NCBI GenBank assembly: GCA_030998225.1
Contig: JAPYXD010000412.1
Coordinates: forward strand, 186,001 to 250,000
Reading direction: 5' to 3'
Source of the DNA: Diplolepis rosae
Taxonomy: Eukaryota; Arthropoda; Insecta; Hymenoptera; Diplolepididae
DNA: 64,000 nucleotides
The translations under genes were made by a program, and so were the position numbers. Positions 1 to 10,994 of the stretch are shown here, one piece after another (positions within the stretch are counted from its first letter, which is position 1; each line of letters starts with the position of its first letter). Under the pieces are notes generated by a model. That model searched no databases and was not told the origin of the DNA. It saw only the letters and a list, made by a program, of their open reading frames with translations.

Positions 1-1
1 T

Positions 2-600
2 TTGCGTCGATTCATCACTATGGATGAGACTTGGGTCTTCCATCATGATCCTGAATCAAAACAAGAGGCTAAGGAGTGGTGTGAACCAGGCACTTCGGCA
101 CCAAAGCGAGTTCGTGTCCAGAAATCGGCGAAGAAGGTGTTCGCATCAGTTTTTTGGGATCCAAAAGGGATTTTGTTGGTGGATTATCTCCAAACTGGCA
201 AAACAATAAATTCTGAATATTATTGTAACTTTTTGGATCAACTGGATGCATAAATTCGTGAAAAAAGACCCGATTTGCAGAAGAAAAAAATCCTTTTTCA
301 TCAAGACAATGCACCCGCTCACACAGCTCAAAAAACCATCACTAAAATAACCGAATTAAAGTACGAATTGTTGCAGCATCCACCTTATTCGGCTGATTTA
401 GCTCCCTCTGACTTCTGGCTGTTTCCACACCTCAAGAAATTCCTTCGTGGGAAGCATTTTTCATCAAACGAAGAGGTTTTAGCCGTCGTAGAGGAGTATT
501 TTGCAGGCCTTGCAGAAAGTCACTTCCATGATGGGATAAACAAGTTGGAAGACCGTTGGACCCAATGTATTGATCTTATGGGAGATTATACTGAGCAATA
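2..600 (+). pseudogene. mariner transposase, 3' part, one internal stop
   Basis: This is the catalytic part of a mariner (DD34D) transposase whose N-terminal third lies left of the window. The three catalytic aspartates can be placed in MDETW (near base 20), in HQDNAPAHTA (near 305) and in SADLAPSDFW (near 395). The frame is open on both sides of a TAA at 250-252, immediately after QLDA, so a single nonsense change breaks it. The C-terminus, ending DYTEQ and a stop, looks normal for the family, and the 3' inverted repeat follows within about 60 bases. It resembles the irritans/mellifera groups, but I cannot assign the subfamily firmly. Confidence 0.9.
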
Positions 601-639
601 AAAGTGATTTCACCAAAAAAAACGTATTTTCATTTCCGC

Positions 640-664
640 TTTCAAAACTTTTTGAACAACCTAG
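640..664 (+). repeat. mariner 3' terminal inverted repeat
   Basis: The sequence runs to ACTTTTTGAACAACCTAG, which read inward is the usual ctaggttgttcaaaaagt mariner end. A TA at 665-666 is the expected target dinucleotide. This marks the right border of the element that starts left of the window. Confidence 0.75.
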
Positions 665-712
665 TATGTAGAAAATAAACCTAGTTGCTCACAGGAATTT
701 GATATAACTTAA

Positions 713-1441
713 GGGGGTCGTCTACCTTCGCGGTTTGGAAAAATCGTTTTTTTTCTGCATATTTTGAATGTAGATGTTATAAGGAACACGCCATATGAGG
801 GATTTTTTTAAATACGCTTTCTTACGTAGGTATTGCCGATTAAATCGTAAGTTTCTCAAATCATGTTTTACACTGTCATTTATCTTGAAACGTGATTTCC
901 CAAAAGGTTGCATTTTTCAAACTTTGTGGTATGACTTCTTCTAGAAATATTGATAGAATTTGATCAAATTTTTTTTCAGTTATTCAATAAACATATAGCT
1001 ATGTTTTCGCAGAGGCGATTTTCAAATTTTTACTTTGTTGAATTTTAACAGGCTCTAATAGGTCAAAAAACAGGTCAAAAATCGAATTTTTTTCAAGAAC
1101 AATTGCGTAATATAAACACGTTTTACAATAAAAAAAAATCGGCTCCGGGAAAACATAGCCAATGTAACACAGATTACAGACATATTTCATTTTATTGGTT
1201 TCAGACAATTTAAATGGCCAAAGTCTTACCACAAAGTTCTTAATGACATTTCTGCAGCGTTGAGGTCAAGGACGTTCCAAGGTCGCGGATGCATTTATTA
1301 TCAAGTGAAAAATAGATTTTTTCGAAAAAAAAACATGTAATAATAAAAAAATGTTAACTGGCGTGAATATCTTTAGTAGTGTTTTTGCAATTCATTCCCA
1401 AAAATAGGCTAAAATTCTCGGCTCGAAGGTAGACGACCCCC
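713..1441. mobile_element. TTAA-flanked TIR element, family A, copy 1
   Basis: The ends are inverted copies: GGGGGTCGTCTACCTTCG on the left and CGAAGGTAGACGACCCCC on the right. TTAA flanks both sides (709-712 and 1442-1445), the target duplication typical of piggyBac-type elements. No transposase is visible in its 729 bases, so it is non-autonomous. A shorter relative with the same ends lies at 25452-25801. Its right TTAA is also the left TTAA of the next element. Confidence 0.85.
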
Positions 1442-1445
1442 TTAA

Positions 1446-1970
1446 TGGGTTAGGGTCAATTAGAAATTTCAAATAATCGATTAGCAGAAAAAGAAATCTT
1501 TTGTTTATATGTAAACAATATTTTATATGCGTATGAATATTAATATTTAGTGCGTGGACGAATGAATTTTTATTCTACATATATTTTTCATAGCCAAAAA
1601 ATGAGCGTTTTTAAAAAGCGAAGAATGAACTTTGATTTTACACGTCCACCATTTTATAAAAAATAAAAAAGTTCCGAAACCCTTGTTTTAAACAGTAGGC
1701 AGTACTATCTACTAATGAATCTCGTTGGAATTTTTGATTGGAGATTATGCAGTCTTGAGCAGTAGTGGGAACCGCATAAAGCCCATTTTTGGCCCTTGAT
1801 AAAATTGCGTTTAACTCGGATATAAATTAATATTCGGCGATGAAAAAATTATTGTATATTCTTGAAACATGTATTATTCGATTAGAAAGACATTGGTTAA
1901 CAAATAAATAAACCAGTCTATAAAAAAAGTAAAAAACGTATTTCTTGGCCTTCTGACTGACCCTAACCCC
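1446..1970. mobile_element. TTAA-flanked TIR element, family B
   Basis: The ends are TGGGTTAGGGTCA and TGACCCTAACCCC, which pair as a 12-base inverted repeat. TTAA flanks both sides (1442-1445 and 1971-1974). It is 525 bases long, non-coding and AT-rich. It directly abuts family A copy 1 through the shared TTAA, so one of the two inserted into the target duplication of the other. Confidence 0.8.
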
Positions 1971-1974
1971 TTAA

Positions 1975-2459
1975 TTATCATATGTAATCAGTCAAAGAAA
2001 TCATATACAAACGAATAAATAGAATAGCATATTGTGTAACAAGTGAGAAAAACATGTATTTACAGATGAGTATTCTGGAAACTTGATCCGAATCGAGATT
2101 GTATGATTTCTGCACGCTCTACATGCACGACAAGTGGTATGTGTATTATATTTGTTATGAAGAATATTGTGTGTAATTTTGATTCGTGTCAAGCTTGCAG
2201 CACTCGTATAAAATTGCATACTTCCCTCAGATATTGCACAATATACTATTCTTCTCGTCCAACTGCACAAGAATCAATTTAACGTTTTAATAAAAAATGT
2301 GCCAAACAGTGCGTATGCTTTGTAACGTCTTTGTTTATACGTCCCTCTTCCTCGATTGATAACGATTAGATGGAGCCAAAAATGAGTGTAAATTGAGATC
2401 TGAGAATCGCTTTGGAAAACTTAATTTTGTTTCGCATTGTTAATTGCTCGGGTATGATT
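1975..2459. other. non-coding, no recognised feature
   Basis: No splice-bounded exon, known repeat end or recognisable ORF was seen. An 89-codon frame on the minus strand has no recognisable motif. If the importin-4 model is right, this part lies downstream of its second exon. Confidence 0.4.
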
Positions 2460-2940
2460 TGTTTTTGACAGCTAGATAACCCGCTTTTATTGTTTGATCA
2501 ATGAATTTTCCAGGTAAAGAAAAAGTCGCAAAACTTCCAGAGAAGCCAAAATTGCTAAAGAAACATATGTTTTTGACATTAGATCGACAAGTCTTCTAGG
2601 TAACGTGTTAGAAGTCACAAAACCTTGGTAAAATAACATTTCCCTAGGGAAGGTGTGCATTTGAGACCTAGATCACTTGCTTTCGATATTAGATGAATGA
2701 GTCTTCTAAGTAAACGATAAATAGTGAGAAAATTTCTAAAGAAACGAAAATTCCCCTGGGACGATGTGTTTTTGACTGCTAGATAATTCGCTTCTGATGC
2801 TAGATCAACGAATTTTGTAGGTTGCTTTTCAAAATCGCAAAACTTCTAGAGAAGTCGAAATATTCAAAGGAAGATATGTGTGTAGCTCCTAGATTACTCA
2901 CTTTCCTTTTGGGTTGAAGATTTTTCTAGGCAATAAATGA
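2460..2940. repeat. degenerate ~90-110-base tandem repeat, about five units
   Basis: A unit beginning GACnnCTAGATnA, then CTTTTGATnnTAGATCAAnGAnTTTTnTAGGT, then CAAAACTTCTAGAGAAG, recurs with start points near 2467, 2577, 2663, 2775 and 2885. The second unit is short because it lacks the tagataacccgctt part. Units differ by many substitutions, so the array is old. Confidence 0.7.
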
Positions 2941-3605
2941 ATAGTCCATAATCATAAAATAATTCTTGTGCAGTTGGATGAGCAGAAATAATACATTATA
3001 CTACTAGGGAGAGAGGCGAGCTTTTTTTTGACTTAATAAAGTTTCCATGATTCTGATAGAACACGAGTGCAAAAACGCCTATTCTAGAGCAATGGTGTGT
3101 GAGCATGGCAGTTGACCATACGTGCGTAGGGCTTCTTCATTGATCTCAAAGGGAGTAATAGAGTCATGAGTAATAAAGAAGTACTACGCATAATTAGATA
3201 GTGTAATAGAAAACGAAATATTAAATAATAAAAATGAAATTTTGTGTTGAACATTGTATAAATAAACAAGAAAAAAAATTGCTTTTATTTTTTTTTTGTA
3301 AAATAGAGACGTGTAGAATCAAACAATGAAGTTACTTATTTTCCCGTGTTTAATCAGTTGATATAGAAACATGGTATATTGTGCTGAAATGATCAACGTT
3401 TTTTTATTATCAATTACAAATGTAACATTGAGTAGTGTTCACACAGAATGGCGTTTGTTAGACGGTGATTCAAATCCATATAACATCATCATTGAAAAAA
3501 TTTGGATAATAACGTTAATAAAAATCCCTTTATGACAATGTGTATTAGAATGTACCCAATTTTTTAAGCTAATAATTTGATTTTCAAAAAATGGCACTTG
3601 AGTCC
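2941..3605. other. non-coding, nothing recognised
   Basis: AT-rich sequence without terminal repeats, splice-bounded exons or recognisable protein motifs on either strand. Confidence 0.4.
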
Positions 3606-3644
3606 TTATGGAAAGCTACCTTTCGGATAATAATTTTTAAAGAC

Positions 3645-3731
3645 CTCTGGATTGGGAGATGAATTAGCAATCTGAAATAACGCTGATGTACTTTCTGGTC
3701 TCTTAAATGCTTCTCGAAGCTCAGCTGTTCC
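3645..3731 (-). CDS. IPO4: importin-4-like gene, exon 2
   Basis: Read on the minus strand, a T-rich tract ending tattatag is followed at 3731 by an open phase-0 block of 29 codons. It starts GTAELREAFKRPESTSALF and ends ...SSPNPE, followed by a GT (gtcttt, a weak donor). The pattern (GT.ELR..FK.PE...AL, then a short helix ending NP) is what I recall for the first HEAT repeat of importin-4, a nuclear import receptor for histones and ribosomal proteins. It continues exactly where the 44389-44444 exon stops, in the same phase. If the weak donor is not used the frame reads on for 12 codons to a TAA at 3606-3608. Exon 3 would lie left of the window. Confidence 0.65.
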
Positions 3732-3984
3732 CTATAATAAAAAAAATTAAATAAATTTATTTCAATCATTTAATAAAACGATATATTTTCACAATATTCT
3801 ACAAAAATAAATAAAACACTATTTGTTTCATTTTCAAACAGTATTATAATATATATAAAATAAATATGAAATCTTTCTATATAAATTTTTCAATATTCAA
3901 TGCACAATATAGAATGTATTCAGCTTTTAACCCTTTGAGGCATGAATTGTTCATAACAATTAAAATTTCAACATTATTGCTAAT
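3732..3984. other. intronic sequence with an orphan TTAA-element end
   Basis: This is the 3' end of the proposed giant intron. At 3927-3940 it contains TTAACCCTTTGAGG, the same kind of end as the element at 43570-44079. No matching opposite end was found nearby, so it is a solitary or broken terminus. Confidence 0.5.
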
Positions 3985-4375
3985 TAGGAATTTTTGGCTC
4001 GCTAATTTTGAATTTGGAATCCAAATTTCAAAAGAATATTAAACTCAAAACGTAGACCAGAACTTTTAATAGTCTAACTGATTTGGATGAAATTTATTAG
4101 TCTGGAGGTTTGGGACCCGCTGATTTTAAATATGAAGGTCGAATTTCAAAATTCGACAAGGCGAGTCCAATATGGTGGAAAATAAAATGTAAATCAGACC
4201 GGTTGGAATGAAAGTTGGTACTCTTGGGTTTTCGGATCTATAAATTTAAAAACTGAAACCCAAATTTCAAATTTTTAAATGGCGGATCTAATATGGTGCG
4301 CGAAAAATGTAAAAATCAGACCGATTTGAATGAAAATTGTTGTTCCGGTTTTTTGATTCTCATCATATATGAGAA
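3985..4375. repeat. degenerate ~120-base tandem repeat, about three units
   Basis: A unit containing ctgattttgaatntgaa, aatttcaaaatt, ggcggatctaatatggtg and aaatcagaccgatttgaatgaaa repeats near 3990, 4110 and 4232, and a partial fourth unit ends with gattctcatcatatatgag. Copies differ by about a quarter of positions by eye. Confidence 0.65.
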
Positions 4376-4689
4376 AAAATTATATTTGAGTAAAATTGGA
4401 GCCCTACTTTATTTCACAAATATCCAAGTTTTATGATCTTCTGGAATCGAAAAAAGGTTTTTTCAATCCTGTATGTCCGTCTGTCGTCGCTATCATTGTC
4501 GTCGTTGTCGTTGCCTGTAATATCAATTAGATCTGGCAATACTTGTGTGCGCTTGAAAGATGATACAGCATAGAGTATTTGGAAAAAAAAAGTTGTGAAA
4601 ATTTTTATTATTCAGTGAAAAGTTATTGCGCCTTGAAAATATGTGAAATTAAAGAAAAAATTTAATATTATACATTTTGGAATTTTATT
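4376..4689. other. non-coding, fragment of a dispersed repeat
   Basis: The sequence tgtatgtccgtctgtcgtcgc near 4470 resembles the core of the dispersed repeats at 35175-35280, 53400-53470 and 57770-57830. Otherwise nothing was recognised. Confidence 0.4.
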
Positions 4690-5290
4690 ATGAAAAAGTG
4701 AAGAATGCAATTGAGGCTCCTAAAAAAATTTGTGATATTTATGAACATGATGCAGTATCAGTATGTATGGCACAAAGCTGGTTCAAACGTTTCCAATTTT
4801 GAAATTTTGATGTCAAAGATGCACCTTGCTCTGGTCGACCAATGATTGCAAAAGTCGATGACATTATCGAAAAAATTGAGCAAGACCGTCACATTGGCAG
4901 TCGTGATATCGTCAAGGAATTAAACATCGACCACAAAACAGTTTTAAATCATTTGAACAAGGCTGGATACAAAAAAAATACTTGATGTTTGGGTGCCACA
5001 TGAGTTAATATTGAAGTATTTAATCGATCGAATTTCTATCTGCGAATCCCTTGTTACAATTTTTTGCTCAGAAATTACAGAAATTCTACAGTGACGGGAT
5101 TAGGGTTTTACTTCAAAAATAGCAAAAGGTGGTCGAACAAAATGGCACGTATTTGGTTTAATGAACCTCTTCTAAATAATGGAAAAACTTGTTTCATTAT
5201 TGCACTAAAATACGAAGAAACTTTTTCCCCAACTCATTACAAAACATTTTACCAGGAAACATTCTACAATTTTTTATCAAAATTTAAGGC
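4690..5290 (+). pseudogene. mariner relic with large internal deletion
   Basis: The N-terminal DNA-binding part is readable: AQSWFKRFQF, then a stop, then SGRPMIAKVDDIIEKIEQD, SRDIVKELNIDHKTVLNHLN and, after a frameshift near 4975, LDVWVPHEL. The catalytic core is missing. From about 5075 the extreme C-terminus returns as FYSDGI...QKVVEQNGTYL, read across frameshifts. The element is therefore internally deleted and decayed, and both stops and shifts are visible. Its terminal repeats were not found. Confidence 0.75.
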
Positions 5291-5344
5291 TTTATTCTGA
5301 AAAAAAGATTACATATTAATGATTCCAAGTACTGTTCATTGCTA

Positions 5345-5610
5345 GCCATTACTTTTTTTCCATCCGAGCATTGTCATGCTGGAGGATAACTTTGTCGTGC
5401 CTCTCTTGGTACTGAGGCCGTTTCTCCTTCAACGCTTGGTTCAAACCCACCAAATGCAGAGCATGACCATGGCACCGTGAATATTCGGTTTGGCCGTCGA
5501 CATGGAGGGATGTCCAGGCATTCCCCATGATTTTCTGCGCTTGGGATTGCTCTGTCTTTGAAGCAGCTGTTCACAAGCAAAGGAACGCCGTTCAACATCT
5601 CTCGTTTTTT
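5345..5610 (-). pseudogene. mariner transposase fragment
   Basis: Minus-strand frames give FACEQLLQRQ, NPKRRKSWGMPGHPSMSTAK, PNIHGAMVMLCIWW, LNQALKEKRPQYQERHDKVI and LQHDNARM, all typical mariner segments but joined by deletions (no TGDEKW block, and a gap after IWW). The same family appears at 35830-36345. It probably inserted close to the preceding relic. Confidence 0.75.
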
Positions 5611-6349
5611 GAATTGCATTCTTGTGATAATTATATTATAGAAGAGCAAGACTTTTTACAGAACACATGATGTCCAAAATATAAAAGGAAACAAATGTCT
5701 AGCTGCCAAAATATCAACGTCTACATATGTCCAAAGCAAAGGGACAAGTCGTACATCTTGAATCGTAATTATTATGGGAATTCATAAACTTGCAGCAGTT
5801 CGTCACCTTCGGAGTACTGATCCTTTCCTTGGGGTATCAGCTGAATCAAAAGTTATGATACATGAACGCTTCAAGGCAATTGTGGCAAAAATCCAAAATC
5901 CTTTTATTTTATTGTGTTACTATGATACTGCAATATTGTCAATTTATCAGCATATTAATTAATATTGTGAAAAAATCATATTATGTAGCAATGCAATAGA
6001 AGGATGGAATGAAACCGAACAAAAGAGAGAATAGAAGTAAAAATAAAATAGAAGGAAGGAGGGATATAAACCGCGAGTACGAATACGGTAAAGCATCGCA
6101 TGCTACCACGACTTTCTGCTGTTCGCCTATTCCTATCTTCTGTTCGCCCATGCACATGCCCGTAAGAATAATATTCGCGTCTTTTTTTATGACACTATGA
6201 TGTGCTTTTGCAGCACATCGCGAGGTCCATCATACACTCTACGCTCTCCCTTCTCCCCGTTTATACTTGCATTTATTTTCTCACGTTAAATGTAAAAAGT
6301 GGGAGAAATATCCCACATCTAAAAATCAGCAAAAAGTTCAATAGCAATT
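5611..6349. other. non-coding, nothing firmly recognised
   Basis: Two 62-63-codon plus-strand frames (5774-5962, 6009-6200) show no recognisable motif and no exon borders. No repeat ends were found. Confidence 0.4.
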
Positions 6350-6478
6350 GGGATCTGACATAGGGGCGTGGCCAAAATATCAGGTGTTTAAATATGGCCG
6401 ACGTAAAGTACACTTCAACATTGACAGCAATGGGAAAAATTGTTTTTTTTGGTTGAAAATTAAGCGAAAAGTTAAAAT

Positions 6479-8093
6479 ATGTTTGTGACAATCAGTGAGA
6501 TATGTAAATGGGCGGCAACTGACTCCTCCAAACGCAATTTCAAAGGAGGAGAACAAGTTTTAAAAGCGGGACATATAATAACATGTGGACAGATATTTAC
6601 ACCGAAACCGCAAACAGAAAATATTAGTATTTTTTCCTCCTGTGTGAGATCGTCGGGAACGACAACGAACAACCCTCACAGTATCAACGGGAAAATTTCA
6701 CGCAGTGGTGAAATCATAAACTTTACGTGTTCGTGCAAAGCCGGGGCAGGAGAAAGATGTAAGCACATCAGAGCAACTCTTCTATTCTGTCACTCGTAAG
6801 ATTGTTAGCATATCAGATCATTGCAAAATTCATACACTTACGCAACTTACAAACTAAATATTTTTGAAATTTTGTAGGGTAACGATTGCAGATCTACCAG
6901 TATTTTCTTCGACGGACTTAGCGTGTGTCTGGAAAGAGAAGCATAAAATTGCACTGAAAAATTACGATGCCAATCCCATCCAAGAGCATTCTTGCTTTCA
7001 AGAAAATATGCGACGAAACAAAACCCTGGACGTGTCGAGCAGTGAAATTTTGGACCCGTACGAAATAATCGCTAATATGCTCCCGGATTCCGCTCTCACA
7101 AAACACATGTAAGTATTTGAAGACATTTTTCAATGTAATTTAATGAATTCGCAGTAAATTAATCTAATTATTCATTACATTTGTGTCTCAGGGTTGGTCG
7201 ACACTCACCACTTACAAATGGCAGTAGACGCGAACTCGAATCTCTTGGCGAGAAAGAAGAATTTGCTGTTCGTGCAATATTTTCAAACTCAACGAATGTG
7301 TTGATGGATACACTGGCGGATGTTGCAACTGCTAATGAAAGATTGTTGCAAAACAACTTTCTCAGATCTGTGCGGAAATCACGCAGAAATTTGCAGAGCA
7401 ACGAGACTTTCCAAAGCTGCGTGGGCCAGAGAACGACAATTTCGTTTCACTGGTTTTACATACTACGGAATGTATATGTACAGTATAAATACTGACAGGA
7501 AAATGAACAAAGCAAACTGGGAAAAAAAGTGTTTCTCCCACGTCAATCCACAAGCCTTCACGTCCAAATATAATCATCATGGAGTGAAGAGTGAACCTGA
7601 AGCTCGTCAAGCCTTCATTCAAAAAACTGGCAAAAAGGTAATTGAAGTTAGACTGGTTGTATCGCAGAAGAATCCGTGGTTGGCTGTGTCTCCAGATGGA
7701 GTAATCTTTGAAAATGAAGTTCCCGTTGAAGTTCTGGAAATAAAATGTCCTATCAGTGGAAAAGTATTGACTGCGAAAAGTGCCATGGACAAAAGTTGTA
7801 AACAGTTGTGTTTGAGAAAAATTAAAGATCAGTATTTTTGTAATCCAAAGAGTAAATATTATGGACAAGTGCAAATGAGAATGGCTGTTTTGAATATTCC
7901 AAAGACATCTTTTATTGTGTATGCGTCGTATGATAAAAGTCTCGAAATTATTTCAGTTCCTCTCGACTACGATTTCATATTTGTTGTGTTGAGTGAACTA
8001 AAAAGTGTATATTTCCGACATTTCTTGCCATTTATTTGCTCAGTTGACCATGAAACGCAAGAAAATATTCCAAATAATTGCAATTATGTATAA
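6479..8093 (+). pseudogene. SWIM zinc-finger / YqaJ-type nuclease gene, three exons, one frameshift
   Basis: Exon 1 (6479-6795) ends with a SWIM zinc finger, CSCKAGAGERCKH (C-x-C-x7-C-x-H). Exon 2 is 6878-7108 and exon 3 starts at 7192. Both introns are about 82 bases with gtaag donors and tag/cag acceptors, and the phases match across them. Exon 3 carries a lambda-exonuclease-like YqaJ domain: ERQFRFTGFTYYGMY, the metal-binding Asp in WLAVSPDGV, the E-x-K of VLEIKCP, and YYGQVQMRMAVLN. The frame changes by one near 7375-7420, between RSVRKSRRN and KAAWARERQF, so a one-base indel or an unseen mini-intron lies there; otherwise the catalytic residues are intact. YqaJ proteins are 5'-3' exonucleases of phage-type recombination. 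What the partner does in transposition is not established here. Confidence 0.75.
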
Positions 8094-8771
8094 ATTGGAG
8101 TTTTCGGCATTGAAGATACATGTATTTTTTACTCTCACTCGGAAACAATTAAGCTCTTCGTTATCGTGGGAAACTTTTAACATTTCAGCGACAATTACAT
8201 CGATGGAGAATATTTTTTTACTCGATCGTAGATCACATGCTAAAGTAGTAGATTACACATTTGTGTTAATCTATGAATAAAATGTTTACGTTTATTATCT
8301 CGCTTACTGTACATTAATGCATACTTTTCCCAGAAACTGTACTGCCGATGAAACAATATTGCATTTTTTTACATTGATTTGAAGATATTGATCATTATTA
8401 ATTTGATTATTGATTTTTTTTTTATACCCATTTACCTTATTTCAATTGATTCCATAATCATATTGATTTGTGACATTTGTACTGTAATATTACATCAATA
8501 ATGTATAAATTAAAGGATTTTAAGGTCGTGCAATGATAACAAATTTCATATAAAACTACGCTTTTCTTAAATAAATTTATAAAAGTAAGGTTTCTCTGTG
8601 GTCTATTTACTCAATTACATATATTAATATGTGTAAGTTAATTCACTTTACTTACAATTCTATTGTCTTCTTATCAAAAGCAACTACAAAATTTACATCA
8701 TATTACGTGCGAAAGCAACATACAAATTTGATCCCAGCGGTTCGGGTCATGTTTTTAGATATATTTCTTAT
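8094..8771. other. spacer between the two convergent transposon genes
   Basis: AT-rich sequence holding the presumed 3' ends of both genes. A 91-codon frame (8005-8280) overlapping the YqaJ end is a shadow frame. AATAAA at 8277-8282 is a possible polyadenylation signal for the plus-strand gene. Confidence 0.45.
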
Positions 8772-10039
8772 TCAGGGGTTTTCATTTGAAGACATGAATT
8801 TGTCGTCGCTCAAAATTGGAACTGACAAATTAACAGTAGCACATATTACTGTGAAAATTTCAGAGACAAATCTTACAAGATGACTTGGCATAACGCCACC
8901 GACAACTTCGAAATTTTTTATTCGCTGATTAGATCTCTCAATGTGTACTCTCGCACTAGCAATGTTCTGCGTCAAAAGTGATTCTGCTTTGGAAAACTGT
9001 TGTTTATTTCTCAGAAATGGTGGCCTTATACATTTAAATCCATGTAAGTCGCAAACATTGTCAACCAAGAATCCTTTGTCTACCATTATTTCATCTCCAG
9101 ATTCCAGTAAATTAATGAGTTCGCTCTGCTCAAATATAGCTTTATCAGAAGCTCTTCCGCCGTACGGCTGACTAACAAACGAAATATTTCCCGCTGGAGT
9201 AACTCCTGTTAAATATTTGATAGTTTCACCTTTTTTGTAGTGTGAGTAAGTTAATGTTTTACAACAGAGATTTTTCGGATTTTTAATAAAAATTTCAGTA
9301 CAGTCCAACACAATTCTAACACTACGGAAATCTTTGAAGCATAGTGGAATGTTTTTTGAAATTTCATCTCGTGAAGGCCACGGAATAGCTGGTTTCAAAC
9401 TTGCATTTAATAAACAAATTGTTTGCTCAAAAATTCGAGCACAGTGCCTTTCACTACAACAATCGAATAAAACTGCCAACAAAGCATACGATACATTGTG
9501 CTTCAGTTTCAAATACGTCATGACAATTTTATCACGCAAACTCATTTTGACAGTCCCGTTATCTACGTCCACATGAAAGCAAGAAGCCAATTGTAAAATA
9601 CACGCGAGAATCGAGAAAGATTCGATACCTGTCACTGTGCTAAGTTCGCATCGGTTTTGATGCAATCTACGAAACTAGATTTCAGGTCCCCGCTTTTCAC
9701 TTCGACGCATACATCTTTACAATAATTTTCTAGCAGATCGTTACCTACTTGTACGCCAACATCAGCAAACTTTCTCTCATTTTTATCAGTTGTGAGACCT
9801 ACGTACATGTACATTTTCCCGTCGACATTCAAGTATTTTTCGATATAAGACGTTTGTTGTGATTCAGCCTCATTTTCGAAATTTTCAAATTCCATTTTCT
9901 CGTGAATGGTATCCTCAGAATTTTGGTTACGCTGCTCTTCGTCGTTTTTCGAACATTCCTGCGCTTTCAAAGATTCTTGCGCTTCCTTTTGCGATATCCG
10001 CTTTTCTAACCTCTGTTTACGTCGCATCGGGGCCTGCAC
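8772..10039 (-). pseudogene. THAP-DDE transposase of copy 1, middle and catalytic part
   Basis: The middle part (10039 down to about 9640) is a charged linker, RKQRLEKRISQKEAQ..., with MYMYVGLTTDKNE further on. The catalytic part (9665-8772) has a DDE_Tnp_4 layout: helix-turn-helix MTYLKLKHNVSYALLAVLF, first Asp in VLDCTEIF, YGGRASDKAIF, second Asp in IMVDKGFL, and Glu in ARVHIERSNQRIKNF. The two parts are out of frame by one base at about 9650 (CIKTDA, then ELSTVTG), consistent with a single-base deletion. All three catalytic residues survive. It is fed by the THAP exon at 10597-10873 and split from it by a LINE insertion. Confidence 0.8.
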
Positions 10040-10367
10040 CCGCGGTCCTGCGTCTCGGGTAGACTTGACTGTCCGCGTCGTTCGGGGGAGGAATCTGTTT
10101 GTTTCTCCCCTGGGTGGCGCGGCTGGTCGGTTATCCTAGTGGGCGTGGGGCCGCGGGTGGAAGTTCCGAGCGAACGGATGACGGAAGAGTCGTACGCGAC
10201 TTTAATGGAACCAACCACCCGTGAAGTTTAAAGCCGAAAGGCGGTTCCGCGGGTGGTGTATTGGTTCGAGAGAGGGGGTTTTCTGGTTTTAACAGGTATG
10301 CCTAGACCCGTCCTAGGAGAGTCCTGTACAACGTCTATAAAAGATTTTGCCATTTTTCCTCCTCACC

Positions 10368-10393
<26 letters not shown>
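10022..10393 (+). mobile_element. 5'-truncated GC-rich LINE 3' end with poly(A) and 14-bp target duplication
   Basis: A strikingly GC-rich block runs into about 28 A residues (10368-10395). The 14-mer AACCTCTGTTTACG stands on both sides (10008-10021 and 10394-10407), a clean target-site duplication made by target-primed reverse transcription. No coding sequence remains, so it is the 3' UTR of a non-LTR retrotransposon or a SINE; the composition reminds me of R1-like LINEs of insects. It sits in the transposase gene of copy 1, opposite to its transcription. Confidence 0.85.
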
Positions 10394-10398
<5 letters not shown>

Positions 10399-10596
10399 CT
10401 GTTTACGACGTTTCACACTTTCTGTTTTTATCAACGAACGAGGTGGCAAATTACATCATGGAACTGCTATTTTCATCAGAATTCTTCGACTTGCAGACAC
10501 TTCTAAAAATTATTCGAAAATTTAGATATTGTTATTTGTTAATTTCTATGATGTAAAAATATTCTCTGAACAAAGTTGTTGACAAACATTCCTTAC

Positions 10597-10873
10597 CGGG
10601 AAAAAAGTAATCATGCTTAGTAAAATGTCGTGAACACACTCTCGTATAGGACTTCACAATTTTGATATTTATAGCTATTTTCCAGGCGGCGAAAATATCA
10701 ATATTTTCCGGATTTCCGAAGTAATTGTTCACTTTGACAGTTCTTTGGTTAGAACTTGGAAAGAAATGAAAGCTTAAATTCAAGTTTTCATTGGAACTAG
10801 CGCGGCAATTTTCAACAGCACAATAATATGCACGTTTTCTTTTCAATCGGGGAGTAAAACTAATGCCATCCAT
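10597..10873 (-). CDS. THAP zinc-finger exon of copy-1 transposase
   Basis: The exon starts with ATG at 10873 and ends at a consensus donor (CCCG|gtaagg). It encodes a C2CH THAP domain: C-x4-C in YYCAVENC, FHFFP, WKIAI and the closing C-x2-H in RVCSRHF. THAP domains bind the terminal repeats in several transposase families. All four zinc ligands are present. The exon joins a downstream exon after an intron that I could not place exactly because of later damage. Confidence 0.8.
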
Positions 10874-10994
10874 GTTGAAGTAATTAATTAATTAAGATTT
10901 CATGGATTTTTCTCATTTACTCATGTACTTTGCTGTACTTTAGACTAGTTCTTAAAATGGCCACCAGATGTTGTATCCCCTAATGTCAGATCCC

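Larger units (their letters stand above)
6350..10994. mobile_element. PHIS-type (ISL2EU-like) DNA transposon, copy 1
   Basis: The ends pair as GGGATCTGACATAGGGG at 6350 and, inverted, CCCCTAATGTCAGATCCC ending at 10994. AATT stands directly outside both ends; because AATT is its own complement it could be target or part of the repeat. Inside are two convergent genes: a SWIM/YqaJ protein on plus (6479-8093) and a THAP-DDE transposase on minus (10873 down to 8772). This pair of genes is what I know for ISL2EU and relatives of the PIF-Harbinger/ISL2EU/Spy group. A LINE tail is inserted at 10022-10393. Confidence 0.8.

Noticed and set aside
3606..3644. Read-through of importin-4 exon 2 to a stop after 12 more codons
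   Set aside because: The residues after NPE do not look like importin, a GT stands exactly at the break, and the family continues with another HEAT repeat; I prefer a splice donor although it is weak.
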